From the NCBI RefSeq assembly GCF_004168035.1, contig NZ_SDPU01000034.1, forward strand, positions 124,001 through 188,000: a stretch of 64,000 nucleotides of DNA, in the 5' to 3' direction. Within the stretch, counting starts at the first letter, position 1; every line of letters starts with the position of its first letter. The position numbers were made by a program, and so were the translations under genes. Source of the DNA: Nocardioides iriomotensis (GTDB taxonomy: Bacteria > Actinomycetota > Actinomycetes > Propionibacteriales > Nocardioidaceae). The notes beneath the pieces were generated by a model, which saw nothing but the letters and a program-made list of their open reading frames with translations, searched no databases and was not told the origin of the DNA. Below, piece by piece: positions 14,896 to 23,332 of this stretch.

Positions 14896-16836
14896 CTAGG
14901 GGCTCGGGACCGGCCGCGGAACCTCGAGCACGAAGGCGCCGCCGGGCTGGTCGGAGGAGGGTGGCTCGTAGCGGGCGTCGCCGCCGTGGGCCCGGGCCAG
15001 CTGACGCGCGATGTAGAGGCCGAGACCGGTGCCGCCGCTGCGTCCCGTGGCGAAGCGGTCGAACAGGCGGTCACGGAGCTCCTCCGGGACGCCGGTGCCG
15101 GCGTCGGAGACCCGCACCAGGGCCGACCGGTCGGTGCTGGTGACCCCGATCCGCACCGGCGGGGCGCCGTGACGCACGGCGTTGCCGGCGAAGTTCTCCA
15201 GCACCTGCGCCAGCCGGTCGCGGTCGCCCTCGACGGTCACGGCGGGCAGGTCGTCGACGACGACCTCGGTGTCGGGGTACGTCGATCGCACGCTGATGGC
15301 GACGCCCTCGACGAGCTCGCGCACGTCAACGGGTAGGCGGGCCAGCTCGATCCGGCTCGCCTGCAGCCGCGAGGCCGTGAGCAGGTCCGCGAGGAGCCGG
15401 CGCAGCCGGGAGGTGCCGGAGGAGATCGCGGCCATGACGTCGGTGCGCTCCTCGTCGGTCAGCCGGTCCCCGTGCGCGGCGAGGAGGTCGGCCGACCCGG
15501 CGAGCAGGCCGACCGGCGTCCGGAGCTCGTGGGCGGTCACGGCGACGAACTGCGCCTGGTCGTCCGCCGCCCGCTGCAGCCGCCGGTTGAGCGACTCGAG
15601 CTCCGCGTTGGCGGCCGCGAGCGCGGTCACGGCGTGCTCGCGGTCCTCCTCGAGCCGACGTCGTTCGGAGGTGTCACGGGTGACCTTGGCGAAGCCGACG
15701 TGCTCCCCGGCGGCGTTGAACACGGCCGTGATGAGGACGTTGGCCCAGAACCGCGACCCGTCCTTGCGGATCCGCCAGCCCTCCTCCTCGTACTGGCCCT
15801 CGCGGAGCGCGATCTCGAGCTCGTGCTCGGGGTGCTTCGCGGCCTGCACCTCCGGCGGGTAGAACACGCTGAAGTGCTGCCCGATGATCTCGTCGGCGGT
15901 GTAGAGCTTGCTGCGCTGGGCCCCGCTGTTCCAGCTCACGATGTGACCCTGCGGGTCGAGCATGAAGATCGCGTAGTCCTCCACCGCCTCCACCAGCAGC
16001 CGGAACCGCTCCTCGCTGCGGCGCAGCCCCTCCAGCGCCAGGTGCTCGGCCGTGACGTCCTGCACCTGCATGAAGAGGTACAGCGCCCGGCCGGCCGAGT
16101 CGCGCACCGGGGCGAGGGTGGCGCGGACGAACGTCGTGCGGGTCCGCGCCAGGGTGTGCTCGAGGTGCACGACCTCCACGGGGGTACTCCGGATGTCGTC
16201 GAGCGCCGCGTCGAACGCCTGCGCCTCGTGGGCGAGGTCCGCGTAGCGGGTGCCGACGAGGGCGGTCTCGGACGCGCCCAGCAGCGACGCGAAGGCCCGG
16301 TTCACCCGGATCAGCCGTCCGGTCAGGGTGAGGGTGGCCATGCCGATCGCGGCCTCCTCGAACACCTCGCGGAAGCGCTCGCGGTGCTCGTCGAGGACGG
16401 CGAGGTCGTCGCTGCCCGCGCTGTCGGCAGCCGGCGCCGCGGCCGGCTCCGGGTCGACGGCTGCGTGGCCGGCCAGCTCGTCCATGCGTCCGAGCAGCGT
16501 CTCGAGCGACACGGACTTCTCGAGGAAAGCTGCCGCGCCGAGCTCCGCCGCACGCTCCGCCAGGCCCTGTTCCTCGAAACCGCTGAACATCAGCACCCGG
16601 GTGGCCGGTGACGCAGCGAGGACGCGGGGGAGTGCCTCCAGGCCGTCGACGCCGGGCATCGAGACGTCGAGGAGCACCAGGGTGGGCTGGTGCTCCTCGG
16701 CCAGCGCGATCGCGGCGGCGCCGTCCGCGCCCTCGCCGACGACCTCATACCGACCCGAGAGCCGGAGCCTCGTCCGCAGCAGGCGGCGCACGTCAGGGGC
16801 GTCGTCGACGACGACGACGGTCGGGAGGCCGCTCAC
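14896..16836 (-). CDS. Hybrid sensor histidine kinase (REC-PAS-PAS-HisKA-HATPase)
   Basis: A 646-residue soluble kinase. GTG 16836 is the only start that trims the protein to the receiver domain; there is no clear ribosome site and alternatives upstream lie in non-homologous sequence. Order: receiver about 5-125 (VVVVDDAPD, LVLLDVSMPG), PAS about 155-270, second PAS with PAC about 285-400 (EEGWRIRKDGSRFWANV), HisKA with the His in VTAHELRTP, then HATPase with GLGLYIARQLARAHGG. Having the receiver at the N-terminus suggests input from another kinase. No membrane segment is present, so it senses an internal signal, perhaps redox or energy through PAS. Confidence 0.9.
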   Translation of the reverse strand: MSGLPTVVVVDDAPDVRRLLRTRLRLSGRYEVVGEGADGAAAIALAEEHQPTLVLLDVSMPGVDGLEALPRVLAASPATRVLMFSGFEEQGLAERAAELGAAAFLEKSVSLETLLGRMDELAGHAAVDPEPAAAPAADSAGSDDLAVLDEHRERFREVFEEAAIGMATLTLTGRLIRVNRAFASLLGASETALVGTRYADLAHEAQAFDAALDDIRSTPVEVVHLEHTLARTRTTFVRATLAPVRDSAGRALYLFMQVQDVTAEHLALEGLRRSEERFRLLVEAVEDYAIFMLDPQGHIVSWNSGAQRSKLYTADEIIGQHFSVFYPPEVQAAKHPEHELEIALREGQYEEEGWRIRKDGSRFWANVLITAVFNAAGEHVGFAKVTRDTSERRRLEEDREHAVTALAAANAELESLNRRLQRAADDQAQFVAVTAHELRTPVGLLAGSADLLAAHGDRLTDEERTDVMAAISSGTSRLRRLLADLLTASRLQASRIELARLPVDVRELVEGVAISVRSTYPDTEVVVDDLPAVTVEGDRDRLAQVLENFAGNAVRHGAPPVRIGVTSTDRSALVRVSDAGTGVPEELRDRLFDRFATGRSGGTGLGLYIARQLARAHGGDARYEPPSSDQPGGAFVLEVPRPVPSP

Positions 16837-17146
16837 GGATCGGACGGTAACCCAGAAACCCCTCCGACATGCATCGGTCGCGGCCGGCCGGACAGGTCGG
16901 GTCCGCGAGGCCGGCGGGACGGCGTATGCTGGACGCGGACGTAGACGGGACTGCGTCCGCGAGCCCCGGTCCACCGACCGGCAGCACGCAAGTTCGGGAG
17001 GCCCTCGCCGCACGTTCGCGGCGCGCCACGTCCGGACATCTGTTGCGCCGCTGCTGCCTGCCGCTCACGCGGTGGTCGACCCGGGCTGATGAGTCGGGGC
17101 GGACCGCCGAACGGCCGTCCCGGGTGACAACGTTGAGGAGACGTGC
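16837..17146. other. Intergenic region between kinase operon and SNF2 gene
   Basis: 310 bases between divergent genes. It contains an 8-bp inverted repeat, CGCGGACG (16934-16941) and CGTCCGCG (16954-16961), and a -10-like TATGCT (16925-16930) without a matching -35. I see no convincing gene or RNA. Confidence 0.5.
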
Positions 17147-19282
17147 TTGTCGGAACGTCGACGTCCGCGTCGCGGCGGCGGCCGGTCCACCGCGGGTGGG
17201 CAGAACCGCAACCGTGACGACGGGATCCTGTCCGTGCTGGCCAAGGCCGTGCGTGAGGTGGAGAACCGCGTGCAGCGCGGCCAGCTCGAGCCGACCCGCT
17301 TCCAGGTGATCGCCCTGCTCGTCCGCGAGGAGCGTGCCCGGGTCAAGGCCGACCAGGAGCTGACCGACGCCCAGCGCGACAAGGAGCTCAAGCGGCTGGA
17401 CGGGATCGCCACGATCCTGGCCCAGATCGCCACTCGCGCACCCGCGCTGTTCACGCTGCTCGGCGAGGACGCCGAGGTGACCGACGCGGCCCGGCGGATG
17501 AAGCGGGAGATGCAGATCGCCGGTGGCCTGGAGCCCGACCCCGAGGTCGAGCCGGTCCGGGCGGCGACCACGGCCCTCGCCGAGCGCCAGGTCGTGCCCG
17601 CCTCGGTCCGCGCCGCCCAGCTGGCCAACCCGTTCCTCGCGCCGGACTACGCCGCACCGCTCCCGCCCCGGCCGTCGGAGCGCCGGTTGCTCGGCTGGGA
17701 GCTCATCGAGCCGCTGCTGACCGCGTTCGAGGAGGCCCCGGGCGGTGCCGTCTCGTGCATGGACCTGCCGGAGTCCGCTCCGAACATCAAGGTGCCGGTC
17801 GGCCTCGAGCTGATGCCCCACCAGCTGCGGGTCGTCGCCGCGGCGGCGGAGGGGCACCGCACCTTCCTGCTCGCCGACGAGCCCGGGCTCGGCAAGACCG
17901 CGCAGGCGCTGCTCGCCGCGCAGGCGGCCGACGCCTACCCCCTGCTCTGCGTCGTGCCGAGCGTCGTCAAGACCAACTGGGCGCGCGAGGCCGCCCGCTG
18001 GACCCCGCGCCGGTCGGTGACGGTGATCCACGGCAGCGGCGAGACGATCGACGGCTTCGCCGACATCGTCGTCGTCAACTACGAGGTGCTCGACCGTCAC
18101 GTCGGCTGGATCGCCAACCACGGCTTCCGCGGGATGGTCGTCGACGAGGCGCACTTCATCAAGAACAAGAAGTCCCAGCGCTCGCAGCACGTGCTCGAGA
18201 TCGCCGACAAGATCCGCAACCGGATCGCCCGGCCGCTGATGATGGCGCTCACGGGTACGCCGCTGATCAACGACATCGACGACTTCCGCGCGATCTGGCA
18301 GTTCCTCGGCTGGATCGACGAGCGCAAACCGACCCGCACGCTGATGGCCTCGCTGGAGGAGACCGGCCTCACCCCGCTGGACCGCGGCTTCCACACCGCG
18401 GCGCGGAGGTCCGTCATCGACATGGGCATCGTCCGCCGGCGCAAGCACGACGTCGCCGCCGAGATCCCCGCTCGCCGGATCGCCGACCTCCCGGTCGAGC
18501 TGGACGCCGTCAGCGCCCGGTCGATCCGCGAGGCCGAGCGCGACCTCGCGCTCCGGCTGCTCCAGCGCTACGACTCCGCGGTCGCCGCGCGTGAGGAGCA
18601 CTCCGGCGTCCGCACCGAGGGCATCGACGAGGAGCTGGTCCGCCGGGTCGCCGGGTGGGAGCTGGCCGCTTCCGAGGACTCCACGACCGGCGAGAACGTC
18701 TTCTCGATGGTCCGCCGGATCGGCCAGGCCAAGGCGATGCTCGCCGCGGACTACACGGTCCAGCTCGCGCACAGCGCCGGCAAGGTGGTGTTCTTCGCCA
18801 AGCACATCGACGTCATGGACGCGGCCGAGGAGTTCTTCGAGCAGCGCGCCGTCCGGCACGCCTCGGTGCGCGGCGACCAGACGCCGACCGTCCGCCAGCG
18901 CAACATCGACAGCTTCGTCAACGACCCCGACGTCGCGGTCGTGGTGTGCTCGCTGACCGCGGCCGGCGTCGGCCTGAACCTCCAGGTCGCCAGCAACGTC
19001 GTGCTCGCCGAGCTGTCCTGGACCAACGCCGAGCAGACCCAGGCGATCGACCGCGTGCACCGGATCGGCCAGACCGACCCGGTGACGGCCTGGCGGATCA
19101 TCGCCGCGCAGACCATCGACGCCCGGATCGCCGAGCTCATCGACTCCAAGGCGTCGCTCGCCGCGCGGGCGCTCGACGGCTCCGACGAGGAGGTCGCCGC
19201 GTCGGCCGACATCCAGCTCGAGGCGATGGTGACGATGCTGAGCGACGCGCTGGCCCAGCGGGAGGGCCAGCTGCAGGCGTAG
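17147..19282 (+). CDS. SNF2-family DNA-dependent ATPase/helicase
   Basis: A 711-residue protein. It begins at TTG 17147, with GAGGAG six bases ahead, giving LSERRRPRRGGGR. The first 30 residues are basic and probably disordered, followed by a helical region of about 190 residues of unknown fold. Walker A is EPGLGKT (245-251), DEAH is 333-336, motif III ALTGTPLIN follows, and QAIDRVHRIGQ is motif VI of the SNF2/SMARCAL1-type lineage. It should remodel or translocate on DNA or DNA-protein complexes. There is no nuclease or methylase gene next to it, so a restriction-type system is not supported. Confidence 0.9.
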   Translation: MSERRRPRRGGGRSTAGGQNRNRDDGILSVLAKAVREVENRVQRGQLEPTRFQVIALLVREERARVKADQELTDAQRDKELKRLDGIATILAQIATRAPALFTLLGEDAEVTDAARRMKREMQIAGGLEPDPEVEPVRAATTALAERQVVPASVRAAQLANPFLAPDYAAPLPPRPSERRLLGWELIEPLLTAFEEAPGGAVSCMDLPESAPNIKVPVGLELMPHQLRVVAAAAEGHRTFLLADEPGLGKTAQALLAAQAADAYPLLCVVPSVVKTNWAREAARWTPRRSVTVIHGSGETIDGFADIVVVNYEVLDRHVGWIANHGFRGMVVDEAHFIKNKKSQRSQHVLEIADKIRNRIARPLMMALTGTPLINDIDDFRAIWQFLGWIDERKPTRTLMASLEETGLTPLDRGFHTAARRSVIDMGIVRRRKHDVAAEIPARRIADLPVELDAVSARSIREAERDLALRLLQRYDSAVAAREEHSGVRTEGIDEELVRRVAGWELAASEDSTTGENVFSMVRRIGQAKAMLAADYTVQLAHSAGKVVFFAKHIDVMDAAEEFFEQRAVRHASVRGDQTPTVRQRNIDSFVNDPDVAVVVCSLTAAGVGLNLQVASNVVLAELSWTNAEQTQAIDRVHRIGQTDPVTAWRIIAAQTIDARIAELIDSKASLAARALDGSDEEVAASADIQLEAMVTMLSDALAQREGQLQA

Positions 19283-19313
19283 CCGGTCAGCCGCCGGCAG
19301 CAGCCGGCAGCAG

Positions 19314-20051
19314 CTAGCAGGTGGTCGCCGCGGAGCGCTGCGCCGCCTCGTCGTACGCCTTCAGCTGGGCGGAGCCGACTTTCCAGCTCTTCTCCCACAG
19401 CTTCGCGGCGGTGTCCCCGGTCATCGTGCCGTCCCGGAGCATCTCCATCTGGAGCACGTGCTCGCGCCACGTCGCGAGCGCGGCGTCGGCGGCGCGCAGC
19501 GTCAGGTTGCGGGCGCTGACGGCGGCCCGGCAGGCCGTCACCGACGCGTCGGCCGGCCCGGAGGCGTCGACCGCGTCGGCCGTCCCGGCGGTCCCGGTGG
19601 TGGCTCCGGTCGGGGTCGGGCAGCGGGTGGTGCGTGCGGCGTAGGCGGCGGCTGCCTCGTCGTACGCCGCGAGGTCCTCGGTGGCGTGGTGGCGAGTCCG
19701 GTCCCAGTCCTCGTTCGCCTTCTCGCGCGTGATCTCGTCGGCGGCGAACGCGTTCATCGTGTCGACGTGGACGCGCCAGTCTTGGAGCGCCGTGGTCGCG
19801 GCCCGCAGCGCCGGGGTCTGGATGTCGTGCACCGCGTGGCAGGGCTCGGCTGCCACGCCCGCGGGTCGCGGCCGCGCGGAGTCGTCCGGCGCCGCCGCCC
19901 GGTTCCGGTCGCTGCCGCCGGTCGCACCCGGCGACACCAGGGTGGTCAGCGCCCACACGAGCGCGACCACGGCGGCACCGACGACGACCCCGCCGGCGAA
20001 CGCCCACGCCCCCCGCGGCGACTCCTCGGTCTCCGAGAACAGATAGCTCAT
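19314..20051 (-). CDS. Membrane-anchored protein with a duplicated extracytoplasmic domain
   Basis: A 245-residue protein from ATG 20051. A transmembrane helix spans about residues 16-40, then a Pro/Ala/Arg linker. Two similar all-helical modules of about 75 residues follow. Module 1 contains RAATTALQDWRVHVDTMNAF, ITREKANEDWDRTR and YDEAAAAYAARTTRC. Module 2 contains RAADAALATWREHVLQMEML, GDTAAKLWEKSW and YDEAAQRSAATTC. Each is bracketed by cysteines. The internal duplication is visible by eye. Both modules face the outside if the anchor is N-in. No known function. Confidence 0.8.
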   Translation of the reverse strand: MSYLFSETEESPRGAWAFAGGVVVGAAVVALVWALTTLVSPGATGGSDRNRAAAPDDSARPRPAGVAAEPCHAVHDIQTPALRAATTALQDWRVHVDTMNAFAADEITREKANEDWDRTRHHATEDLAAYDEAAAAYAARTTRCPTPTGATTGTAGTADAVDASGPADASVTACRAAVSARNLTLRAADAALATWREHVLQMEMLRDGTMTGDTAAKLWEKSWKVGSAQLKAYDEAAQRSAATTC

Positions 20052-20441
20052 GACGCCCCGCCCCCTGCTCTGCCTTCCGCACAAATGGTGCGAGCGGACC
20101 CGAAGCGAGTCAACGGTGTCGGACAAAGGTCCGCCGGATCTACGCCGATCGGGGGAGAGCGGGAGGCCCGTCCGTCGCGTCGGCCTGACCCGGTCAGCGC
20201 CCCCGGCCGGGTGGTCGCGCGCGGCCGGAGGCGCTGCCTCCCCCGGCCTTGGTCTCGACCCGTGGTGCTCGCCGACGTCCCCTCTGGCGTCGGCGCATGG
20301 CACCGACGCTAGGCCGGGGCCCGCCGCGCCCGGAATAGCCCGATGTGACCGGGTGACTTTTCGACACTCGGACGCTAGGGTCCGTCCGCCCCACGCCGGA
20401 GGCGCCGGGGGCGCCGGGGGCGCGGCGCCCGGTTCGCCCGG
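20052..20441. other. Intergenic region upstream of the duplicated-domain gene
   Basis: 390 bases without a convincing gene. A basic 34-codon frame on the minus strand (20298-20194) has no coding support. A GC-rich hairpin near 20409-20430 is listed separately. No promoter can be named. Confidence 0.5.
20409..20430 (-). terminator. GC-rich hairpin after the PGPGW gene
   Basis: A 7-bp inverted repeat, GGGCGCC (20409-20415) and GGCGCCC (20424-20430), lies just past the stop at 20442 on the minus strand. No T-run follows, as is common in actinobacteria. Confidence 0.3.
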
Positions 20442-20897
20442 TCAGCCGACGTCGGCGGCGGTCTTCTCCGTCACCACGATCTCGCCGGCCTCCTCCTTGC
20501 GGTGCAGCCAGATCGCGACCACCGTCGTGACGATCACGATCGTGCCCGTGCCGATCACGCAGTAGCCGGTGACGTTCGTCCAGAACCGGTCGAAGAAGGA
20601 GTCCCAGACCGGCCAGGCCACGTCGTCGACCAGGACGATCGTCACGCCGACCCCGATCGTGGCGCACGCCGACGCGAGCGTGGTGAGCAGGCGCGGCCAG
20701 GTCTCGACAGCGGCCTTCTGCGCCTCCCAGGCCTTGTCGCGCGTCTTGTGCAGCAGCGAGCGGGCCCAGTCGAACTGCGTCGCCATCACGGCGATCCCGG
20801 CCACGACGATCACGAAGCCGGGTCCGGGCAACGGCATCAGGATCGCGCCCAGCACCACCAGTCCGCCGCCGACGAGCGCGGCGAGCACCTTCTTCAT
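20442..20897 (-). CDS. PGPGW transmembrane protein (TIGR02611-like)
   Basis: A 151-residue membrane protein from ATG 20897. The N-terminal pair of helices is separated by PLPGPGF, the motif that names the family. A cytoplasmic amphipathic stretch follows (FDWARSLLHKTRDKAWEAQKA), then two more helices about residues 75-97 and 112-135, and a charged tail. The function of this family is unknown. It is transcribed in the same direction as helR, 110 bases downstream of that gene's stop. Confidence 0.82.
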   Translation of the reverse strand: MKKVLAALVGGGLVVLGAILMPLPGPGFVIVVAGIAVMATQFDWARSLLHKTRDKAWEAQKAAVETWPRLLTTLASACATIGVGVTIVLVDDVAWPVWDSFFDRFWTNVTGYCVIGTGTIVIVTTVVAIWLHRKEEAGEIVVTEKTAADVG

Positions 20898-21007
20898 CTG
20901 CCCTCCCCAGGACGGGGCGTGCCCCGTCCGTCCGGAGCTCGCGCCCTCGTGAGGTACCCCGCGGACGGACATTTGAAGCCTGTGCCGTCCGGTCCCCGTA
21001 CGCCGGC

Positions 21008-23161
21008 TCAGCCGCGGGTGAGCACGGCCAGCCGTTGCGTGGCGCGGGTCATCGCGACGTACCGGTCGACGGCCCCCTCGATGCCGTCGCCGAAGCGGTC
21101 CGGGTCGACCAGGACCACGAGGTCGAACTCGAGCCCCTTGGCGAGCACCGGCGTGAGCGACCGGACCCGGGGACGGGCCTCGAACGTCGGGTCGCCGATG
21201 ACGCAGGCGACGCCCTCGGCGTGCTCGGCCAGCCAGCCGTCGACGATCGCGTCGCGGTCCCGGTGCGGGCCGTGCAGGACGGGGAGGCCGCTCTCGCGGA
21301 CCGAGGTCGGCACGTTGGCGTCCGGGAGTGCCGCCCGGATGAGCGGCGCGGCCTCGGTCATGACCTCCTCGGGCGTCCGGTAGTTGACCGTGAGCGAGGA
21401 GTGCGCGACGTGGTCCAGCCCGACGCGCCGCAGCCGCTCCTGCCACGACTCGGTGAAGCCGTGCCGGGCCTGGGCGCGGTCGCCGACGACGGTCACGCTG
21501 CGGGAGGGGCAGCGCAGCAGCAGCATCTGCCACTCGGCGTCGGTCAGCTCCTGGGCCTCGTCGACGACGACGTGCGCGAACGGGCCGGCGAGCAGGTCCG
21601 GGTCGGCGGCCGGGAGCGCGCTGTCGTCGACGAGCGCGTCCCGCATGTCCTGCACGCGCAGCATCGACATCACCATCATCTCGGAGTCGTCGGAGGCGAC
21701 CAGGTGGTCGACCACCTGCGACATCTGCTCCCGCTCCGCGGCCAGGGTGGCCTCCGCGCGCCTCCGACGCCGGGCCGCCTCGGGGTCGCCGAGCCGCTGC
21801 CGGGCCGCGTCGAGCAGCGGCAGGTCCGCCACCGTCCAGGCGTGCGGCTCGGACCGTTGCAGGGTGCGCACCTCGTCGGACTCGAGCCACGGCGCGCACA
21901 GCCGCAGGTACGCCGGCACGGACCAGAGGTCGCCGACGAGGTCGGTCGGTTCGACCAGCGGCCAGGCGCGGTCGAACGCGTCGGCGAGCTCCCGGTTCCG
22001 GGCCAGCGCCCGCCGGAGCTCCTCGTCGGTGGCCTCCTCGTCGTCGTGCTTGGCGACCATGAGGTCGAGCAGCTCGCTCCAGACCTGGTCGCGGGCCTCG
22101 TTGTGCGGGGTGCCCGGGTCGGGGGAGTCGAACGCCGCCGCCCAGTCGTCGGCGCCGAGCCAGAGGTCGCCCCAGGGCGTCTCGACCTCCATCCCCTCGG
22201 TGGGCGCCTCCTCGTAGAAGCGCACCGCCGGCTCGATCGCGCCCACCATCGCCGCCGACGACTTCAGCCGCGCGACCTCCGGGTCGGGCTCGGGACCGGC
22301 GTCGGCGCCCTCGGGCACCAGGTCGCGGAGCGTGCAGGTCTGGACGCCCTCCTCGCCCAGGCTCGGCAGGACGTCGGCGACGTAGGCCAGGTAGGGCTGG
22401 TGCGGCCCGACGAACAGCACTCCGCCGCGCCGATGGCCCAGCCGCGGGTCGGCGTACAGCAGGTAGGCCGCGCGGTGCAGGGCGACCACGGTCTTGCCCG
22501 TCCCGGGTCCGCCGTCGACGACGAGTGCGCCTCGCGAGGACGCGTGGATGATCGCGTCCTGGTCGGCCTGGATCGTGGCGAGCACGTCGCGCATCCGGTC
22601 CGAACGGTGGCCACCGAGGGAGGCGATGAAGGCCGACTGGTCGTCGAGGGCGACCGGGTGCGCCGCGAGGCTGTCCGGGTCGAACACCTCGTCCCAGTAG
22701 TCGCTGACCCGCCCGCGGGTCCAGCGATACCGCCGCCGGCTGGCCAGGCCCATCGGGTTGCCGTGCGTCGCGCCGAAGAACGGCTCGGCGGCCGGTGAGC
22801 GCCAGTCGACCAGCAGCGGCTCGCCGGTGTCGTCCTTGAGACCGAGGCGGCCGACGTAGACGGGGTCGCCGCCGTCGGCGGGCACCATCCGGCCCAGGCA
22901 GAGGTCGAGCCCGAAGCGGCGCAGCGTGCGCAGCCGGGCGGTCAGCCGGTGCACCTCCTGGTCGCGGTCGAGGGCTTGCTGCCCGGCGCGGGCGGGGGCG
23001 CGCCGGACCTCGTCGAGCCGCGCGGTCAGGTCGGCGAGCGCCCGGTCCAGGCTGGTCGCGATGGCGGTGAAGTGCTGCTCGTCGTGGGCGACCAGGGCCG
23101 GGTCGGCCTTGGCGGTCAGGTGCGCGGGCAGGTCGAACGTGGCGGTGCGGAGCTGGTTCAC
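21008..23161 (-). CDS. helR: RNA polymerase recycling motor ATPase, HelR/HelD type
   Basis: A 717-residue UvrD/HelD-like superfamily 1 ATPase starting at GTG 23161 behind GAGGGG. An N-terminal coiled-coil arm (about residues 25-75) would enter the RNA polymerase secondary channel. Next come the family stretch RFGLDLCLGRMV and VDWRSPAAEPFFGAT, then Walker A at 217-224 (GGPGTGKT) and Walker B VVVDEAQELTDAEW. The terminal helicase motifs are AKGLEFDLVVLVDP and YVAMTRATQRLAVL. HelR proteins dislodge stalled or rifamycin-bound polymerase and give rifamycin tolerance. The RAE-like palindrome 55 bases upstream supports HelR rather than a generic HelD. Confidence 0.88.
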   Translation of the reverse strand: MNQLRTATFDLPAHLTAKADPALVAHDEQHFTAIATSLDRALADLTARLDEVRRAPARAGQQALDRDQEVHRLTARLRTLRRFGLDLCLGRMVPADGGDPVYVGRLGLKDDTGEPLLVDWRSPAAEPFFGATHGNPMGLASRRRYRWTRGRVSDYWDEVFDPDSLAAHPVALDDQSAFIASLGGHRSDRMRDVLATIQADQDAIIHASSRGALVVDGGPGTGKTVVALHRAAYLLYADPRLGHRRGGVLFVGPHQPYLAYVADVLPSLGEEGVQTCTLRDLVPEGADAGPEPDPEVARLKSSAAMVGAIEPAVRFYEEAPTEGMEVETPWGDLWLGADDWAAAFDSPDPGTPHNEARDQVWSELLDLMVAKHDDEEATDEELRRALARNRELADAFDRAWPLVEPTDLVGDLWSVPAYLRLCAPWLESDEVRTLQRSEPHAWTVADLPLLDAARQRLGDPEAARRRRRAEATLAAEREQMSQVVDHLVASDDSEMMVMSMLRVQDMRDALVDDSALPAADPDLLAGPFAHVVVDEAQELTDAEWQMLLLRCPSRSVTVVGDRAQARHGFTESWQERLRRVGLDHVAHSSLTVNYRTPEEVMTEAAPLIRAALPDANVPTSVRESGLPVLHGPHRDRDAIVDGWLAEHAEGVACVIGDPTFEARPRVRSLTPVLAKGLEFDLVVLVDPDRFGDGIEGAVDRYVAMTRATQRLAVLTRG

Positions 23162-23215
23162 GCGTCCCCTCGTGTGCGTCGGTGAGGCCTCGGCGGGAGA
23201 TTGTGCGGCCTCACC

Positions 23216-23236
23216 GGGGCCTTGCGGCAAGACCCC
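23216..23236 (-). promoter_or_regulatory. Rifamycin-associated element (RAE) upstream of helR
   Basis: An imperfect inverted repeat with left arm GGGGCCTTGC and right arm GGCAAGACCCC. It closely matches my recollection of the published RAE palindrome (core CTTGCGGCAAG), which lies upstream of rifamycin-inducible genes. It is 55 bases upstream of the helR start. A -10-like TATAGC (minus strand, 23248-23243) lies just ahead of it, without a clear -35. Confidence 0.8.
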
Positions 23237-23256
23237 CTGTCCGCTATACGTTGAGA

Positions 23257-23281
23257 GTGGAGAGGGCGGACCCCTCTCCAC
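23257..23281 (-). terminator. Perfect hairpin between methyltransferase gene and helR
   Basis: A 10-bp perfect inverted repeat, GTGGAGAGGG (23257-23266) and CCCTCTCCAC (23272-23281), with a 5-base loop. It lies 52 bases past the stop of the minus-strand methyltransferase and ahead of the helR promoter area, so it probably insulates helR. There is no T-run. Confidence 0.5.
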
Positions 23282-23332
23282 TTGCATGTCCGACGTGCAT
23301 GCCCGACGTGCACGCCCGGCCGGCGTCGAGGG

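Noticed and set aside
17147-19282. SNF2 gene as part of a phage-defence (DISARM-like) system
   Set aside because: No methylase, nuclease or helicase partner lies beside it; neighbours are a kinase operon and a membrane protein.
20194-20298. Possible 34-codon basic peptide gene on the minus strand
   Set aside because: It has no ribosome site and low complexity (Arg, Gly, Pro); such frames arise freely in DNA this rich in GC.
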